A stretch of 24,559 nt of DNA from Dorea sp. (GTDB lineage Bacteria; Bacillota_A; Clostridia; Lachnospirales; Lachnospiraceae): contig JAEDLC010000019.1 in NCBI GenBank assembly GCA_016295505.1, positions 1 to 24,559 of the forward strand, read 5' to 3'. Below the pieces are notes generated by a model that did no database searches, was not told the origin of the DNA, and saw only the letters and a program-made list of their open reading frames with translations. This document shows positions 1 to 7,782 of the stretch, one piece after another. The first letter of the stretch is position 1. The number at the start of each line of letters is the position of its first letter. The translations under genes were made by a program, and so were the position numbers.

Positions 1-30
1 GGAATAACACTGTAAAATTCCGCAAAAATC

Positions 31-39
31 TGCTATGAT
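31..39 (+). promoter_or_regulatory. Possible extended -10 promoter for the first small gene
   Basis: TGCTATGAT reads as an extended -10 (TG-n-TATGAT). The hexamer 17 nt upstream (TGTAAA, 11-16) matches the -35 consensus only partly. It lies 33 nt upstream of the start codon at 73. The call rests on motif matching alone. Confidence 0.35.
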
Positions 40-72
40 AGGTTAATCGATTATATTTGGGGAGGTAGCTTC

Positions 73-369
73 ATGATCTCTGCAATAGGATTATGTATAA
101 AATCATTAAAAAAGGAACCTTATTCCGGTTCCTGTCATGGGATGCGCTTTTTCCTGTCTGCCGACAAGGAAACACTTCATGTCTGGATCTATCCGGAGCC
201 ATGGTGTTTTGAGCAGACTCCGGATGAGGACAAGACACAGAAAGATTTCCCCTTCACACAGGAGGGGCTGGACGAAGCACTTCTGTGGCTTGAGGAAATG
301 TTTGACAGCAGACGCTCCTTCTGGGAACAGAAGGAAAAGGACAAGATGAAGATTTTCCTTGGTTCATAA
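73..369 (+). CDS. Small hypothetical protein, 98 aa
   Basis: I do not recognise this family. The start codon at 73 has a good ribosome site (GGAGGT at 61-66), which favours it over the shorter overlapping ORF in another frame. The protein is soluble-looking, with no membrane segment or signal peptide. It contains a phrase rich in aromatic residues and proline (HVWIYPEPWCFEQTPD, about residues 36-51) and a charged, probably helical C-terminal half (about residues 64-93). It stands alone. The next features on the plus strand are a dehydrogenase remnant and an aldehyde dehydrogenase, and a minus-strand regulator remnant ends only 6 nt beyond its stop codon. No function is proposed. The coding call rests on the ribosome site, the intact frame and the compact spacing. 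Confidence 0.7.
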   Translation: MISAIGLCIKSLKKEPYSGSCHGMRFFLSADKETLHVWIYPEPWCFEQTPDEDKTQKDFPFTQEGLDEALLWLEEMFDSRRSFWEQKEKDKMKIFLGS

Positions 370-375
370 GTCTTA

Positions 376-711
376 TCATTTGACGGTTACAAATATATAT
401 TTCAGATATTTGCGTTCTTCATGAGGATCAATGACATTGACAATACTTAGACTATATACGTCTGAACATGGAATCAGATTTTCTTTTTTCAGATATTCTG
501 CAATCGCCCGGTAATGATCCCGGATATCTCCGTCGCTGTCTCTTACCACAGATACAACGGCTCTGCATGAGGGAAGCTGTATGATGTCATCCCCTTTTGC
601 ATGCTCATCCGCAAAGCTGAAGATATGTTTATAAGAATACTCGCCCGCCAGAAACCGTTCAATATCTATGGACGCACCCACAGGAAACATCTGTACCCCC
701 GGCCTTTGAAA
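376..711 (-). pseudogene. C-terminal remnant of a MerR-family regulator (effector-binding domain)
   Basis: On the minus strand the reading frame encodes the end of a GyrI-like effector-binding domain of the kind found at the C-terminus of multidrug-responsive MerR regulators. Typical features are ERFLAGEYSYKHIF, the DEH..GD..IQLP stretch, the HYRAIAEYL helix and the terminal strand YLKYIFVTVK. The N-terminal winged helix-turn-helix and the long dimerisation helix, normally about 120 residues, are absent. The internal ATG at 690 has no convincing ribosome site. The frame runs straight into sequence belonging to a divergently oriented alcohol dehydrogenase at about 690-715, so the gene is truncated at its 5' end. 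It probably makes no DNA-binding protein. It was presumably once the divergent regulator of the neighbouring dehydrogenase genes. Confidence 0.7.
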
Positions 712-1234
712 TCTTCCGATTGCCTATCAGGACGGCAGCAACCAGCAGGCACGTGCCAACATGCTTCGCGCTTCTTATCTTGCAGGCACCGCTTTTACAA
801 AAAGCTATGTCGGATACGTACATGCAGTCGCACACAGTCTCGGAGGCAGGTACGGAATTGCCCACGGGCTTGCCAATTCTGTACTTCTTCCGGTTGTACT
901 TGAAGCATATGGCTCTGCCGCTCATAAAAAGCTTGCAGCACTTGCACGCATCTGCGGCTTGTCTGATTCGGGCAATGACGCCGAAGCGGCAGATGCATTT
1001 ATCGCACATATCCGCAATATGAATCAGGCAATGAACATCCCTGCTGCACTTCCGGGAATTCAGACAGAAGATATCCCGCAGCTTGCACGATATGCTGATC
1101 ACGAAGCCAACCCGTTATACCCGGTTCCTGTTCTCTGGGGAACCGATCAATTAGAACAGATGTATCATAAAGTTCAGGAGGACACAAACTATGACCGAAC
1201 AGGAAATACAGATCATTCTGGAAAAGCAGCGTAA
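710..1234 (+). pseudogene. C-terminal remnant of an iron-type alcohol dehydrogenase
   Basis: From about 710 the plus strand encodes the C-terminal part, about 175 of the usual 380-400 residues, of a group III (iron-containing) alcohol dehydrogenase. Diagnostic stretches are NLPIAYQDGSN, ARANMLRASYLAG, VGYVHAVAHSLGG and YGIAHGLANSVLLP; these include two of the metal-binding histidines. The Rossmann-like NAD-binding half and the first metal ligands are missing. A TGA lies in frame at 707-709, directly before the homologous part. No ribosome site precedes the internal ATG at 761. The C-terminus (LYPVPVLWGTDQLEQMY) is normal and overlaps the aldehyde dehydrogenase start by 44 nt, so the intact ancestor formed an operon with it. 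I read it as a deletion remnant. An assembly error is the main alternative. Confidence 0.75.
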
Positions 1235-2570
1235 ATACTTCGCAACAGGACAGACGATTCCTGTATCCTACCGTCTGGAAATGCTGAAGAAACTGAAAGA
1301 ATCTATCATAAAACATGAATCTGACCTCAACGAGGCTCTGCAAAAGGATCTTGGAAAAAGCCGTATGGAAAGCTATATGTGTGAAGTCGGACTTACTCTG
1401 TCCGAACTCACCTGGATGCAGAAGCATCTGAAGGGGCTTGCAAAAGAAAAACGTGTTCCTACTCCGCTTGCACAATTTGCGGCAAGAAGCTTTCAATCTC
1501 CTGCTCCGTATGGAACGGTGTTGATTATGAGTCCCTGGAATTATCCGGTTCTCTTAACCCTGGATCCGCTGATCGATGCCATTGCTGCAGGTAATACAGT
1601 TGTTGTAAAACCCAGTGCTTATGCACCTGCAACCAGTGCTGTTATGAAGCAGATCCTGGAAGACTGTTTCCCTCAAAAATATGTCGCTCTGATTACCGGT
1701 GGACGTGCGGAAAACCAGGCTCTTCTCCACCAAAGGTTTGACAAGATCTTCTTTACCGGTGGAAAAACAGTCGGAAAAGAAGTCCTTCGTCACGCTGCAG
1801 AATATCTCACGCCCGTGACCCTGGAGCTTGGAGGAAAGAGTCCGTGTATCGTAGATCATACAGCAAAGATACCTCTGACGGCCAAAAGGATCGTATTCGG
1901 CAAATATCTGAACTGCGGACAGACCTGCGTTGCTCCGGATTATATCTTATGTGACCGCAGAATCTGCCAGGATCTGATCGAGGCCATAAAAAAAGAGATC
2001 CGGATACAGTTTGGGAAAAATCCCTTAAAAAATCCTGATTATGGAAAGATCATTAACGAAAAACATTTTCAGAGGCTTCTTGGATTGATACAGAAAGATA
2101 AACTGGTCTGCGGCGGTCAGTCTGACTCATCTGCACTTCGGATCGCTCCTTCTGTTATGAGAGATGTAACCTGGGAAGATGCTGTGATGGAAGACGAGAT
2201 CTTCGGCCCGATTCTGCCGGTTCTCACTTATGATTCACTGGATGAAGCCATTCGCACCGTCGAATCCCATCCACATCCGCTTGCACTGTACTTTTTCAGT
2301 GAAGACAAAGCGGCCCAGAAAAAAATTCTGGACCTCTGTCACTTTGGCGGCGGATGTATCAACGATACCATCATCCATCTTGCTACCAGCGCCATGCCTT
2401 TTGGCGGCGTAGGTGAAAGTGGTATGGGCGGTTATCATGGAAAGTCCGGTTTTGATACATTTACACACACGCGCAGTATCGTTGACAAAAAAACCTGGAT
2501 GGACCTCCCGATCCGCTATCAAAAATATACCCGTTTAAAAGAAAAAATGCTGCGGTTATTTCTCCGGTAA
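1191..2570 (+). CDS. Aldehyde dehydrogenase, class-3-like (NAD(P)-dependent)
   Basis: This 459-residue protein oxidises aldehydes to carboxylic acids with NAD(P)+. Its short N-terminus and C-terminal basic/hydrophobic tail (RLKEKMLRLFLR) place it with the class 3 (ALDH3/YwdH-like) group rather than the 490-500-residue classes. Catalytic features are visible: the substrate-binding Asn in SPWNYP (N117), the general-base Glu in LELGG (E212), the nucleophilic Cys in NCGQTC (C246), and EIFGPILPV near residue 340. The start codon at 1191 has AGGAGG about 9 nt upstream. The gene begins inside the end of the alcohol dehydrogenase remnant, so the pair once converted alcohols to acids through the aldehyde. 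It must now be transcribed from a promoter within or upstream of the remnant. The protein appears intact and is probably cytoplasmic. Confidence 0.93.
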   Translation: MTEQEIQIILEKQRKYFATGQTIPVSYRLEMLKKLKESIIKHESDLNEALQKDLGKSRMESYMCEVGLTLSELTWMQKHLKGLAKEKRVPTPLAQFAARSFQSPAPYGTVLIMSPWNYPVLLTLDPLIDAIAAGNTVVVKPSAYAPATSAVMKQILEDCFPQKYVALITGGRAENQALLHQRFDKIFFTGGKTVGKEVLRHAAEYLTPVTLELGGKSPCIVDHTAKIPLTAKRIVFGKYLNCGQTCVAPDYILCDRRICQDLIEAIKKEIRIQFGKNPLKNPDYGKIINEKHFQRLLGLIQKDKLVCGGQSDSSALRIAPSVMRDVTWEDAVMEDEIFGPILPVLTYDSLDEAIRTVESHPHPLALYFFSEDKAAQKKILDLCHFGGGCINDTIIHLATSAMPFGGVGESGMGGYHGKSGFDTFTHTRSIVDKKTWMDLPIRYQKYTRLKEKMLRLFLR

Positions 2571-2683
2571 CATCTTTTTCCTCCCTTCTATCATCTCAAT
2601 TGTACTCCGAACAAGAAATACGTGCAATCCTCTGCACGCTGTGTTATTCTGAACTCAGACGAAAAAGAAAGGAATGGAAAACG

Positions 2684-3781
2684 ATGATTACCACCGTAAA
2701 CCGACAGCTTGCACAGCAGATTGTAGCCACTGTACAGGATATCTGCGGACATGATATCAACTTTATAAACCAGAAGGGAATCATCTTTGCCAGTACGAAT
2801 GAACAACGGATCGGTACATTTCATGAGATCGGGAAAAAAGCTGCCGATACCCGGACAGTCATTGAAGTTCAGGAAAACGATATCTATCAGGGTACTGAAA
2901 AAGGAGTCAATATTCCGGTTGCACACAATGGCTCTCTGATTGCCGTGATCGGGATCACCGGAGATCCGGATGAAGTAAGGAGCTATGCCTGTCTTGCAGA
3001 AAAGATCACACGGCTTCTGATCCGGGAACAGGAGATGAATGCTGCAGCCCATACTCTGTCCGAAAAGAAAGGGTATATCATCCAGTCTCTGATCTCCGGG
3101 GATATCGATAATCCGGAATATATCATAAATGAATTAAAAACATTTCATCTGGCTGAAACTACAAAGAAACGGATTCTGTGCATCCAGATTCATTCGGAGC
3201 AGCCGAATTCCGTCCTCTCTGTCTCAGAAGAAAAGATTCATAAGCTTTTACGGAATATGGATTCCCAGATCTACTATTTTCAATACCCCAACGAATACAT
3301 TGTTGTGATGGAAGAAGCTTCATTTACTCAGAATCAATCCGCTTTTCGTACATTTGCAGAGGAAAATGCTTCTCTTCTGACCATCGGCGTCGGATGCGCT
3401 GAGAGCATATTTCACCTGCATTCTTCTTACAACAGTGCCAGGATTGCTCTGAGAAGCCGGAAATACAAAAACACAAATATCATTTTATTCGATGATCTGA
3501 CTCTGGAAATCCTTCTTGGATCCGTTCCTGCCGGTGCGCAGAAAGAATATCTGAAAAAAACGCTTTCTTCTCTGTCTGCAGACGACAGATTGCTTTTGGA
3601 TACTTATTTTAATGAAGGTCAGTCATTAAGCCGTACCTGTCAGAAATTATACCTTCACAAAAATACATTACAGTATAAACTGGATCGGATACATCGGATC
3701 TGCGGTCTGAATCCGCGTGACTTTAAAGATGCTGTCATTTTATATCTGGCTGTCCTGATTTCTAATATTCATTCTTTATAA
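2684..3781 (+). CDS. cdaR: CdaR/PucR-type sugar-diacid transcriptional regulator
   Basis: This is a CdaR-type activator. The N-terminal putative diacid-recognition domain spans about residues 1-130 (RQLAQQIVATVQDICGHDINFIN and GVNIPVAHNGSLIAVIGITG segments). A central region with a CdaR GGDEF-like fold follows at about 140-270. A PucR-type C-terminal helix-turn-helix lies at about 310-360 (LSRTCQKLYLHKNTLQYKL, then DRIHRICGLNPRD). I chose ATG 2684 over the in-frame ATG at 2600. It gives the usual family length (365 aa), begins MITTVNRQLAQQI as CdaR proteins do, and is preceded by an AAAGGA ribosome site. Relatives respond to glycerate, galactarate or glucarate and activate their use. The gene lies directly before a glycerate kinase, the classic partner, and a 13-bp direct repeat in between may be its binding site. 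Confidence 0.88.
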   Translation: MITTVNRQLAQQIVATVQDICGHDINFINQKGIIFASTNEQRIGTFHEIGKKAADTRTVIEVQENDIYQGTEKGVNIPVAHNGSLIAVIGITGDPDEVRSYACLAEKITRLLIREQEMNAAAHTLSEKKGYIIQSLISGDIDNPEYIINELKTFHLAETTKKRILCIQIHSEQPNSVLSVSEEKIHKLLRNMDSQIYYFQYPNEYIVVMEEASFTQNQSAFRTFAEENASLLTIGVGCAESIFHLHSSYNSARIALRSRKYKNTNIILFDDLTLEILLGSVPAGAQKEYLKKTLSSLSADDRLLLDTYFNEGQSLSRTCQKLYLHKNTLQYKLDRIHRICGLNPRDFKDAVILYLAVLISNIHSL

Positions 3782-3825
3782 CATTTATTATTTATTTTTT
3801 ATTTTATTTTTGTTCTTTATAACAT
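3772..3825 (+). repeat. 13-bp direct repeat upstream of glycerate kinase, possible CdaR operator
   Basis: TTCTTTATAACAT occurs exactly at 3772-3784 and again at 3813-3825. The two copies are 41 bp apart start to start, close to four helical turns. The first copy covers the last codons and stop of the regulator gene. The second ends 22 bp before the -10 element of the glycerate kinase promoter, where an activator could sit. A chance match is possible in such AT-rich sequence. The operator role is inferred. Confidence 0.4.
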
Positions 3826-3844
3826 ATATTTCCTTTCATTTCAT

Positions 3845-3853
3845 TGTTATAAT
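3845..3853 (+). promoter_or_regulatory. Extended -10 promoter of glycerate kinase
   Basis: TGTTATAAT gives a consensus -10 with the TG extension. The -35 region is poor, as expected for an activator-dependent promoter. It lies 48 nt upstream of the start codon at 3902. Confidence 0.55.
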
Positions 3854-3901
3854 AGACACAATAAATAATCTGTAAAAAGCAGAGATCGTGGAGGTTCAGT
3901 T

Positions 3902-5029
3902 ATGAAAGTAGTTGTAGCAATTGATTCATTAAAGGGGAGTCTCTCTTCCATGGAAGCGGGCCTCGCAATAAAAGAAGGTGTTCACGCCACTCATCCAGAT
4001 GCCGACGTGATTGTAAAACCGCTGGCAGACGGTGGAGAGGGAACGACCGATGCCCTGATCGAAGGACTGAACGGGGAACGCATAGATATTACCGTTACAG
4101 GGCCACTGGGATCTCCTGTAAACGCCTACTATGGATATCTTTCAGACACCGGGACTGCTGTGATGGAGATGGCATCTGCAGCGGGAATTACACTGTTGAC
4201 TGAAGAAGAAAAGAATCCGCTTCTTGCAACTACTTATGGAGTCGGAGAAATGATCAACGATGCCATCGAAAAAGGCTGCCGTAACTTTATCATAGGCATC
4301 GGCGGCAGCGCCACAAATGACGGCGGCATCGGAATGTTGATGGCTCTCGGATATGACTTCCTTGACGAACATGGCAACGATGTCGGCAAGGGTGGACAGG
4401 CTCTCGCAAAAGTGGCATCCATCTGCACAGACCACGTGAATCCAAAGCTTGCCGACTGTCACATTCAGGTCGCATGTGATGTAAATAATCCGCTCTGCGG
4501 AGAAAACGGTGCCACTTACGTCTATGGCCCACAGAAGGGTGTAACAGATAAGATCAAAGAAAGTCTTGATCAGGATATGGCTCATTTTGCCCGGATCACT
4601 TCTGAGGCTCTGGAAAACGACTATTCTTCTGCCCCTGGCGCAGGTGCTGCCGGCGGACTCGGATATGCGTTTCTTGCATATCTGAACGCGACGCTCACAC
4701 CCGGAATTGAACTGATCTTAGACGCTGTCGATCTGGAAGCTGAGCTTGCCGATGCAGACGTTGTAGTTACCGGAGAAGGACGTCTGGACTTCCAGACATC
4801 CATGGGTAAGGCTCCTGTCGGTGTCGCAAAACTTGCCAAAAAATATCATGCCAAAGTCATTGCATTTGCCGGAAGCGTCACCCGGGAAGCATGTGCATGC
4901 AACGAAGCCGGCATCGATGCCTTTTTCCCGATTGTCCGCGGTATTACCACACTGGAAGATGCCATGAAAGCCGAAAACGCGCGTGAGAACATGCGGGCAT
5001 CTGTAGAACAGGTATTTCGCCTGCTCTAA
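3902..5029 (+). CDS. glxK: Glycerate kinase (GlxK/GarK family)
   Basis: This 375-residue protein phosphorylates glycerate with ATP (to 2- or 3-phosphoglycerate; the sequence does not settle which), feeding glycolysis. It shows family hallmarks from the first residues: VVVAIDSLKGSLSS, the KPLADGGEGT motif (about 38-47), GIGGSATNDGG (about 137-147), GAGAAGGLGYAF and VVTGEGRLDFQT. Length and both termini are normal. GTGGAGG precedes the ATG by about 7 nt. It directly follows a CdaR-type regulator, whose family usually activates glycerate/diacid genes, so the pair probably forms a small glycerate-use unit. The stop TAA (5027-5029) interlocks with the stop TAG of the convergent serine hydrolase (5028-5026). 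No terminator separates the two, so their transcripts may overlap. Confidence 0.95.
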   Translation: MKVVVAIDSLKGSLSSMEAGLAIKEGVHATHPDADVIVKPLADGGEGTTDALIEGLNGERIDITVTGPLGSPVNAYYGYLSDTGTAVMEMASAAGITLLTEEEKNPLLATTYGVGEMINDAIEKGCRNFIIGIGGSATNDGGIGMLMALGYDFLDEHGNDVGKGGQALAKVASICTDHVNPKLADCHIQVACDVNNPLCGENGATYVYGPQKGVTDKIKESLDQDMAHFARITSEALENDYSSAPGAGAAGGLGYAFLAYLNATLTPGIELILDAVDLEAELADADVVVTGEGRLDFQTSMGKAPVGVAKLAKKYHAKVIAFAGSVTREACACNEAGIDAFFPIVRGITTLEDAMKAENARENMRASVEQVFRLL

Positions 5030-6810
5030 GATTCCCCTTCTTCCAGTTCTCCATATATCACAGGTTCTATGGTCTGGCCCATCAGTCGGTGTGCCAGATC
5101 CATACCACCCCATTCTTTTATCTTATTATAGATCGGATGATTCATCATATCTTCTGTAATCGACTCCAATCCCTCCATGATCAATGCTTTTCCGGGTGTT
5201 TCGTACCAGTGTGTCTCAATCCTGTTGCCAATAAAACTGATATAGATTTTTCTTCTTACAGCTTCCTCAAGATAACTCATCTCCAGTTTCAGGACGGTGT
5301 TCCCATCTGCATCTTTTGTAAATTCTCCCTGCACCGCTACCAGATAACTTTCCTCATGCAGGGTAATCCATGCTTCTTCAACTTTGTTAAAGCCAATCTT
5401 TGTTTCTATCCACTGCCCGCCTTCCAGAAAGCGGATATAGAATCCCTCTTCGGAATTGCGAAAAGCAATCCGGCTGATTCCGTCCGTCATATTATTATGG
5501 AAAACCTGTATCACCAGCGGATATAATCCTACACTCTGCGGATGCATAACATAGCATTTCCCATCCAGTTCTTTGGCACGATAATACAGATCAGAATGAA
5601 CAGTATGACTTCTTCTCCGGTCTGTTTTCTTCTGCCATCCGCCCCTTCGAATCCGGAGGTTTTTCTTTGTGCCATCCTGCATCTGTTCTTCCAGACGTTT
5701 CAGTTTTGCATATGCATATGGATTTTCCGGGAGAATATCTTCCGGTCTGTAATCCGGTGCAAAATACTTCCGGATAATGTTCAGCATGATGCAATCCTGA
5801 AATAACTCATTATTTCCCGCATTTGTTACAATCACCATATCCATGTCAGGATATACAATGACGTTCTGTCCAAGCATCCCATTAAATTCAAAGCTTCCCG
5901 GACGTTCTTCCATCCACAGCTGATATCCATATCCAAACGTATCTTCTCCGCTCTCTACATGCATGCGCGTGGATTCTTCCACCCATTTTGCAGGCACCAG
6001 CTGAACGCCATTCCACATTCCTTTGTCCAGATAAAGCTGTCCAAGCTTTGCCATATCTTCTGCACACAGGAACAGTCCCCAGCCGCCTTTTGTAATTCCC
6101 TTCGGACACGTTTCCCACAGATATCTTGTAATTCCCATCGGTTCAAACAGTCTCGGTCTGAGATACTCTTCCATCGTCATCCCTGTACGTTCTGAAATAA
6201 TTGCTGATAATACATACGTATTCAGACTGTTGTACTGAAACTGTGTTCCGGGGGTTCCGCCGATCGATGCATCCAGATATCCTTCCAGCCAGTCATTTCC
6301 GGCAATCACACCAGTTTCATTAAAGCTCACCTGACTGGTCATTGTAAGAAGATGTTCCACAGTAAGCTCCGGTCGGAATATCTTCACCAGCGGATTCAAT
6401 TTATGGGCAAATATCTTGTATACATTTTCATCCAGAGAAAGCTGTCCTTCGTCAATCAGCATTCCAATTGCCATTCCTGTAATACTTTTACACATGGAGT
6501 GTGTGATATGCCACATTCCACTCCTGTATGGTGCAAAACTGCACTCACAGATGACCTTTTTCCCTTTTACGATCATCAAATGGTGCATATCTGTATATTC
6601 TGATGCATGAAGTTCCCGGATCAATTCTGCAATACGTCCTGACTCAATTCCCTGGCTCTCAGGAGTCGCACGTTCAAAAGCCTGCTCATAAGGCAATTCC
6701 TCCGGAAATCTTATTTTCTGCGGAGTGAAATCCACACGACTTACCCCTTCTGTCTTTCCAAGTACCATATCTACTATCATTTCAATCACAGCAACCTGAT
6801 CTTTTGCCAT
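5026..6810 (-). CDS. Beta-lactamase-fold serine hydrolase, cytoplasmic
   Basis: This 594-residue protein has an N-terminal class-C beta-lactamase-type domain (about residues 40-370). It has the nucleophile motif SMCK (S105, K108), a Tyr motif YNS at 193-195 in place of the usual YxN, and a glycine-rich strand GMLGQNVIVYPD in place of the KTG/HxG box. Such proteins are esterases, peptidases or 6-aminohexanoate-dimer-hydrolase-like enzymes. The substrate cannot be told from sequence. A second domain of about 220 residues (380-594) follows; it looks beta-rich and I do not recognise it. No signal peptide or lipobox is seen, so it is probably intracellular, unlike most penicillin-binding relatives. 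The start ATG has AAGGAGG about 7 nt upstream. It lies downstream of rplY on the same strand but has its own promoter behind a terminator. Confidence 0.85.
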   Translation of the reverse strand: MAKDQVAVIEMIVDMVLGKTEGVSRVDFTPQKIRFPEELPYEQAFERATPESQGIESGRIAELIRELHASEYTDMHHLMIVKGKKVICECSFAPYRSGMWHITHSMCKSITGMAIGMLIDEGQLSLDENVYKIFAHKLNPLVKIFRPELTVEHLLTMTSQVSFNETGVIAGNDWLEGYLDASIGGTPGTQFQYNSLNTYVLSAIISERTGMTMEEYLRPRLFEPMGITRYLWETCPKGITKGGWGLFLCAEDMAKLGQLYLDKGMWNGVQLVPAKWVEESTRMHVESGEDTFGYGYQLWMEERPGSFEFNGMLGQNVIVYPDMDMVIVTNAGNNELFQDCIMLNIIRKYFAPDYRPEDILPENPYAYAKLKRLEEQMQDGTKKNLRIRRGGWQKKTDRRRSHTVHSDLYYRAKELDGKCYVMHPQSVGLYPLVIQVFHNNMTDGISRIAFRNSEEGFYIRFLEGGQWIETKIGFNKVEEAWITLHEESYLVAVQGEFTKDADGNTVLKLEMSYLEEAVRRKIYISFIGNRIETHWYETPGKALIMEGLESITEDMMNHPIYNKIKEWGGMDLAHRLMGQTIEPVIYGELEEGES

Positions 6811-6835
6811 CCTGCCACCTCCTTAACTTAATCGA

Positions 6836-6864
6836 AATATACCATATCTCTTCGCATATGTAAA
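6836..6864 (-). promoter_or_regulatory. Sigma-A-type promoter of the serine hydrolase
   Basis: On the minus strand TTTACA (6864-6859), a 17-nt spacer and TATATT (6841-6836) match consensus at 5 of 6 positions in each box. The start codon lies about 26 nt downstream of the -10. The -35 shares bases with the U-tract of the upstream rplY terminator. Confidence 0.65.
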
Positions 6865-6894
6865 ACGGCAGATTTCTTTTTTGAAATCTGCCGT
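6862..6894 (-). terminator. Intrinsic terminator of rplY
   Basis: A perfect 12-bp inverted repeat (ACGGCAGATTTC at 6865-6876, GAAATCTGCCGT at 6883-6894) with a 6-nt T loop lies 18 nt after the rplY stop. On the minus strand it is followed by a short TTTT tract. It separates rplY from the hydrolase. Confidence 0.75.
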
Positions 6895-6912
6895 ATATCT
6901 GTGATACTTTAT

Positions 6913-7491
6913 TTATTCTTCCGCTTCACTGTCTTCGTCCACAGCCGCATTGTGCACTTCACTCAATGTAACAACGGTTGCTTCCGGATCTGTGATCAGG
7001 TCGATCTCTTTGTTCTTTGCGATTGAAAGATCCTTTACCTTCACCGACTGTCCGATGCGAAGTGCCTCTGCATCTATCTCGACCCTGTCAACCAATGCTG
7101 ACGGATATGCCTGAAATGCAATCTCCTCCAGCTGAAGCTGAAGTACACCACTTAAAACCTTGTCGTGATTCAGCAACACTACTTCTGCTACAGAATGTAC
7201 CTTCTCATCGCTAACCAGCGCCTGAAAATCAATCTCATCTACCTGTCCCTTTAATGGGTTGTATTGGATATCCTTAATCAGAACATTATATTGCTTCCCT
7301 CCAATATCCAGCATGATCTGACTTCCCTTATTGCTTTTTTTAAGCAGGCGGTCTACCTCTGCTTTGTCCATTTTCACCGGGACAGACTCCTTCATCTCTC
7401 TGCCGAATACATTGCCGGTAACAAATCCTTCCCTTCTTAATTTCTTTGCTTTGATGTCCATGCTTCTTTTTTCAGCTTTTAAAGTATTCAT
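6913..7491 (-). CDS. rplY: 50S ribosomal protein L25 / general stress protein Ctc
   Basis: This 192-residue protein is the long, two-domain form of L25, which binds 5S rRNA in the large subunit. In Bacillus the orthologue Ctc is also a general stress protein. The N-terminal L25 domain covers about residues 1-90 (KAKKLRREGFVTGNVFG, VLIKDIQYNPLKGQVDEIDF). The C-terminal TL5/Ctc beta domain covers about 95-180 (IEIDAEALRIGQSVKVKDL-like strand order) and ends in the usual acidic tail (DEDSEAEE). The ATG has GGAGG about 9 nt upstream. It has its own promoter and terminator and so forms a single-gene unit. It is a housekeeping gene, functionally unrelated to the neighbouring nitrogenase-like operon. 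Confidence 0.95.
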   Translation of the reverse strand: MNTLKAEKRSMDIKAKKLRREGFVTGNVFGREMKESVPVKMDKAEVDRLLKKSNKGSQIMLDIGGKQYNVLIKDIQYNPLKGQVDEIDFQALVSDEKVHSVAEVVLLNHDKVLSGVLQLQLEEIAFQAYPSALVDRVEIDAEALRIGQSVKVKDLSIAKNKEIDLITDPEATVVTLSEVHNAAVDEDSEAEE

Positions 7492-7583
7492 TTATCTTTT
7501 CCTCCAAAAATCTGACTTGCTTAGCATCCTTTCACTTTGCATTACAAATAGGTGTGTTAAGTAGGTTTTCTTGTTACACTGTT

Positions 7584-7592
7584 ATTATAACA
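7584..7592 (-). promoter_or_regulatory. Extended -10 promoter of rplY
   Basis: The minus strand reads TGTTATAAT, a consensus -10 with TG extension and no clear -35. The inverted sequences AGGTGTGTTA (7550-7559) and TAACACCT (7588-7595) flank the start region and could be an operator, though the match is imperfect. The leader to the rplY start is about 90 nt. Confidence 0.5.
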
Positions 7593-7737
7593 CCTATAGC
7601 ATAGAAAGATTCACCAAAGAAACAATATTTTTCATGTATTTTTCTTTCACAATCCACAAATCTTACAATTATCTCATTTTTATTTGTCTGAATTTTCCAA
7701 CAATTTAAAATTATTTATTTTTATTTCTGATTTCCTA

Positions 7738-7766
7738 TTGACATTTTCCTTTTCGCGCGATATTAT
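7738..7766 (+). promoter_or_regulatory. Strong plus-strand promoter of a candidate small RNA
   Basis: TTGACA (7738-7743) is a perfect -35. A 17-nt spacer is followed by TATTAT (7761-7766); an overlapping TATAAT lies at 7764-7769. No annotated protein gene follows on this strand before the terminator at 7971-8016, so the promoter appears dedicated to the repeat-containing transcript. The 138 bp upstream (7600-7737) are very AT-rich and hold nothing else I can identify. Confidence 0.75.
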
Positions 7767-7782
7767 AATATCAACAAAAGAA

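Noticed and set aside
2621..2638. Terminator after the aldehyde dehydrogenase (CGTGCA/TGCACG hairpin)
   Set aside because: Only a 6-bp stem with no U-tract, and it lies in the leader of the next gene. Not convincing.
2600..2683. Upstream in-frame start for the CdaR-type regulator
   Set aside because: It would add 28 residues not typical of the family and has no ribosome site, while ATG 2684 has one and gives the standard N-terminus.
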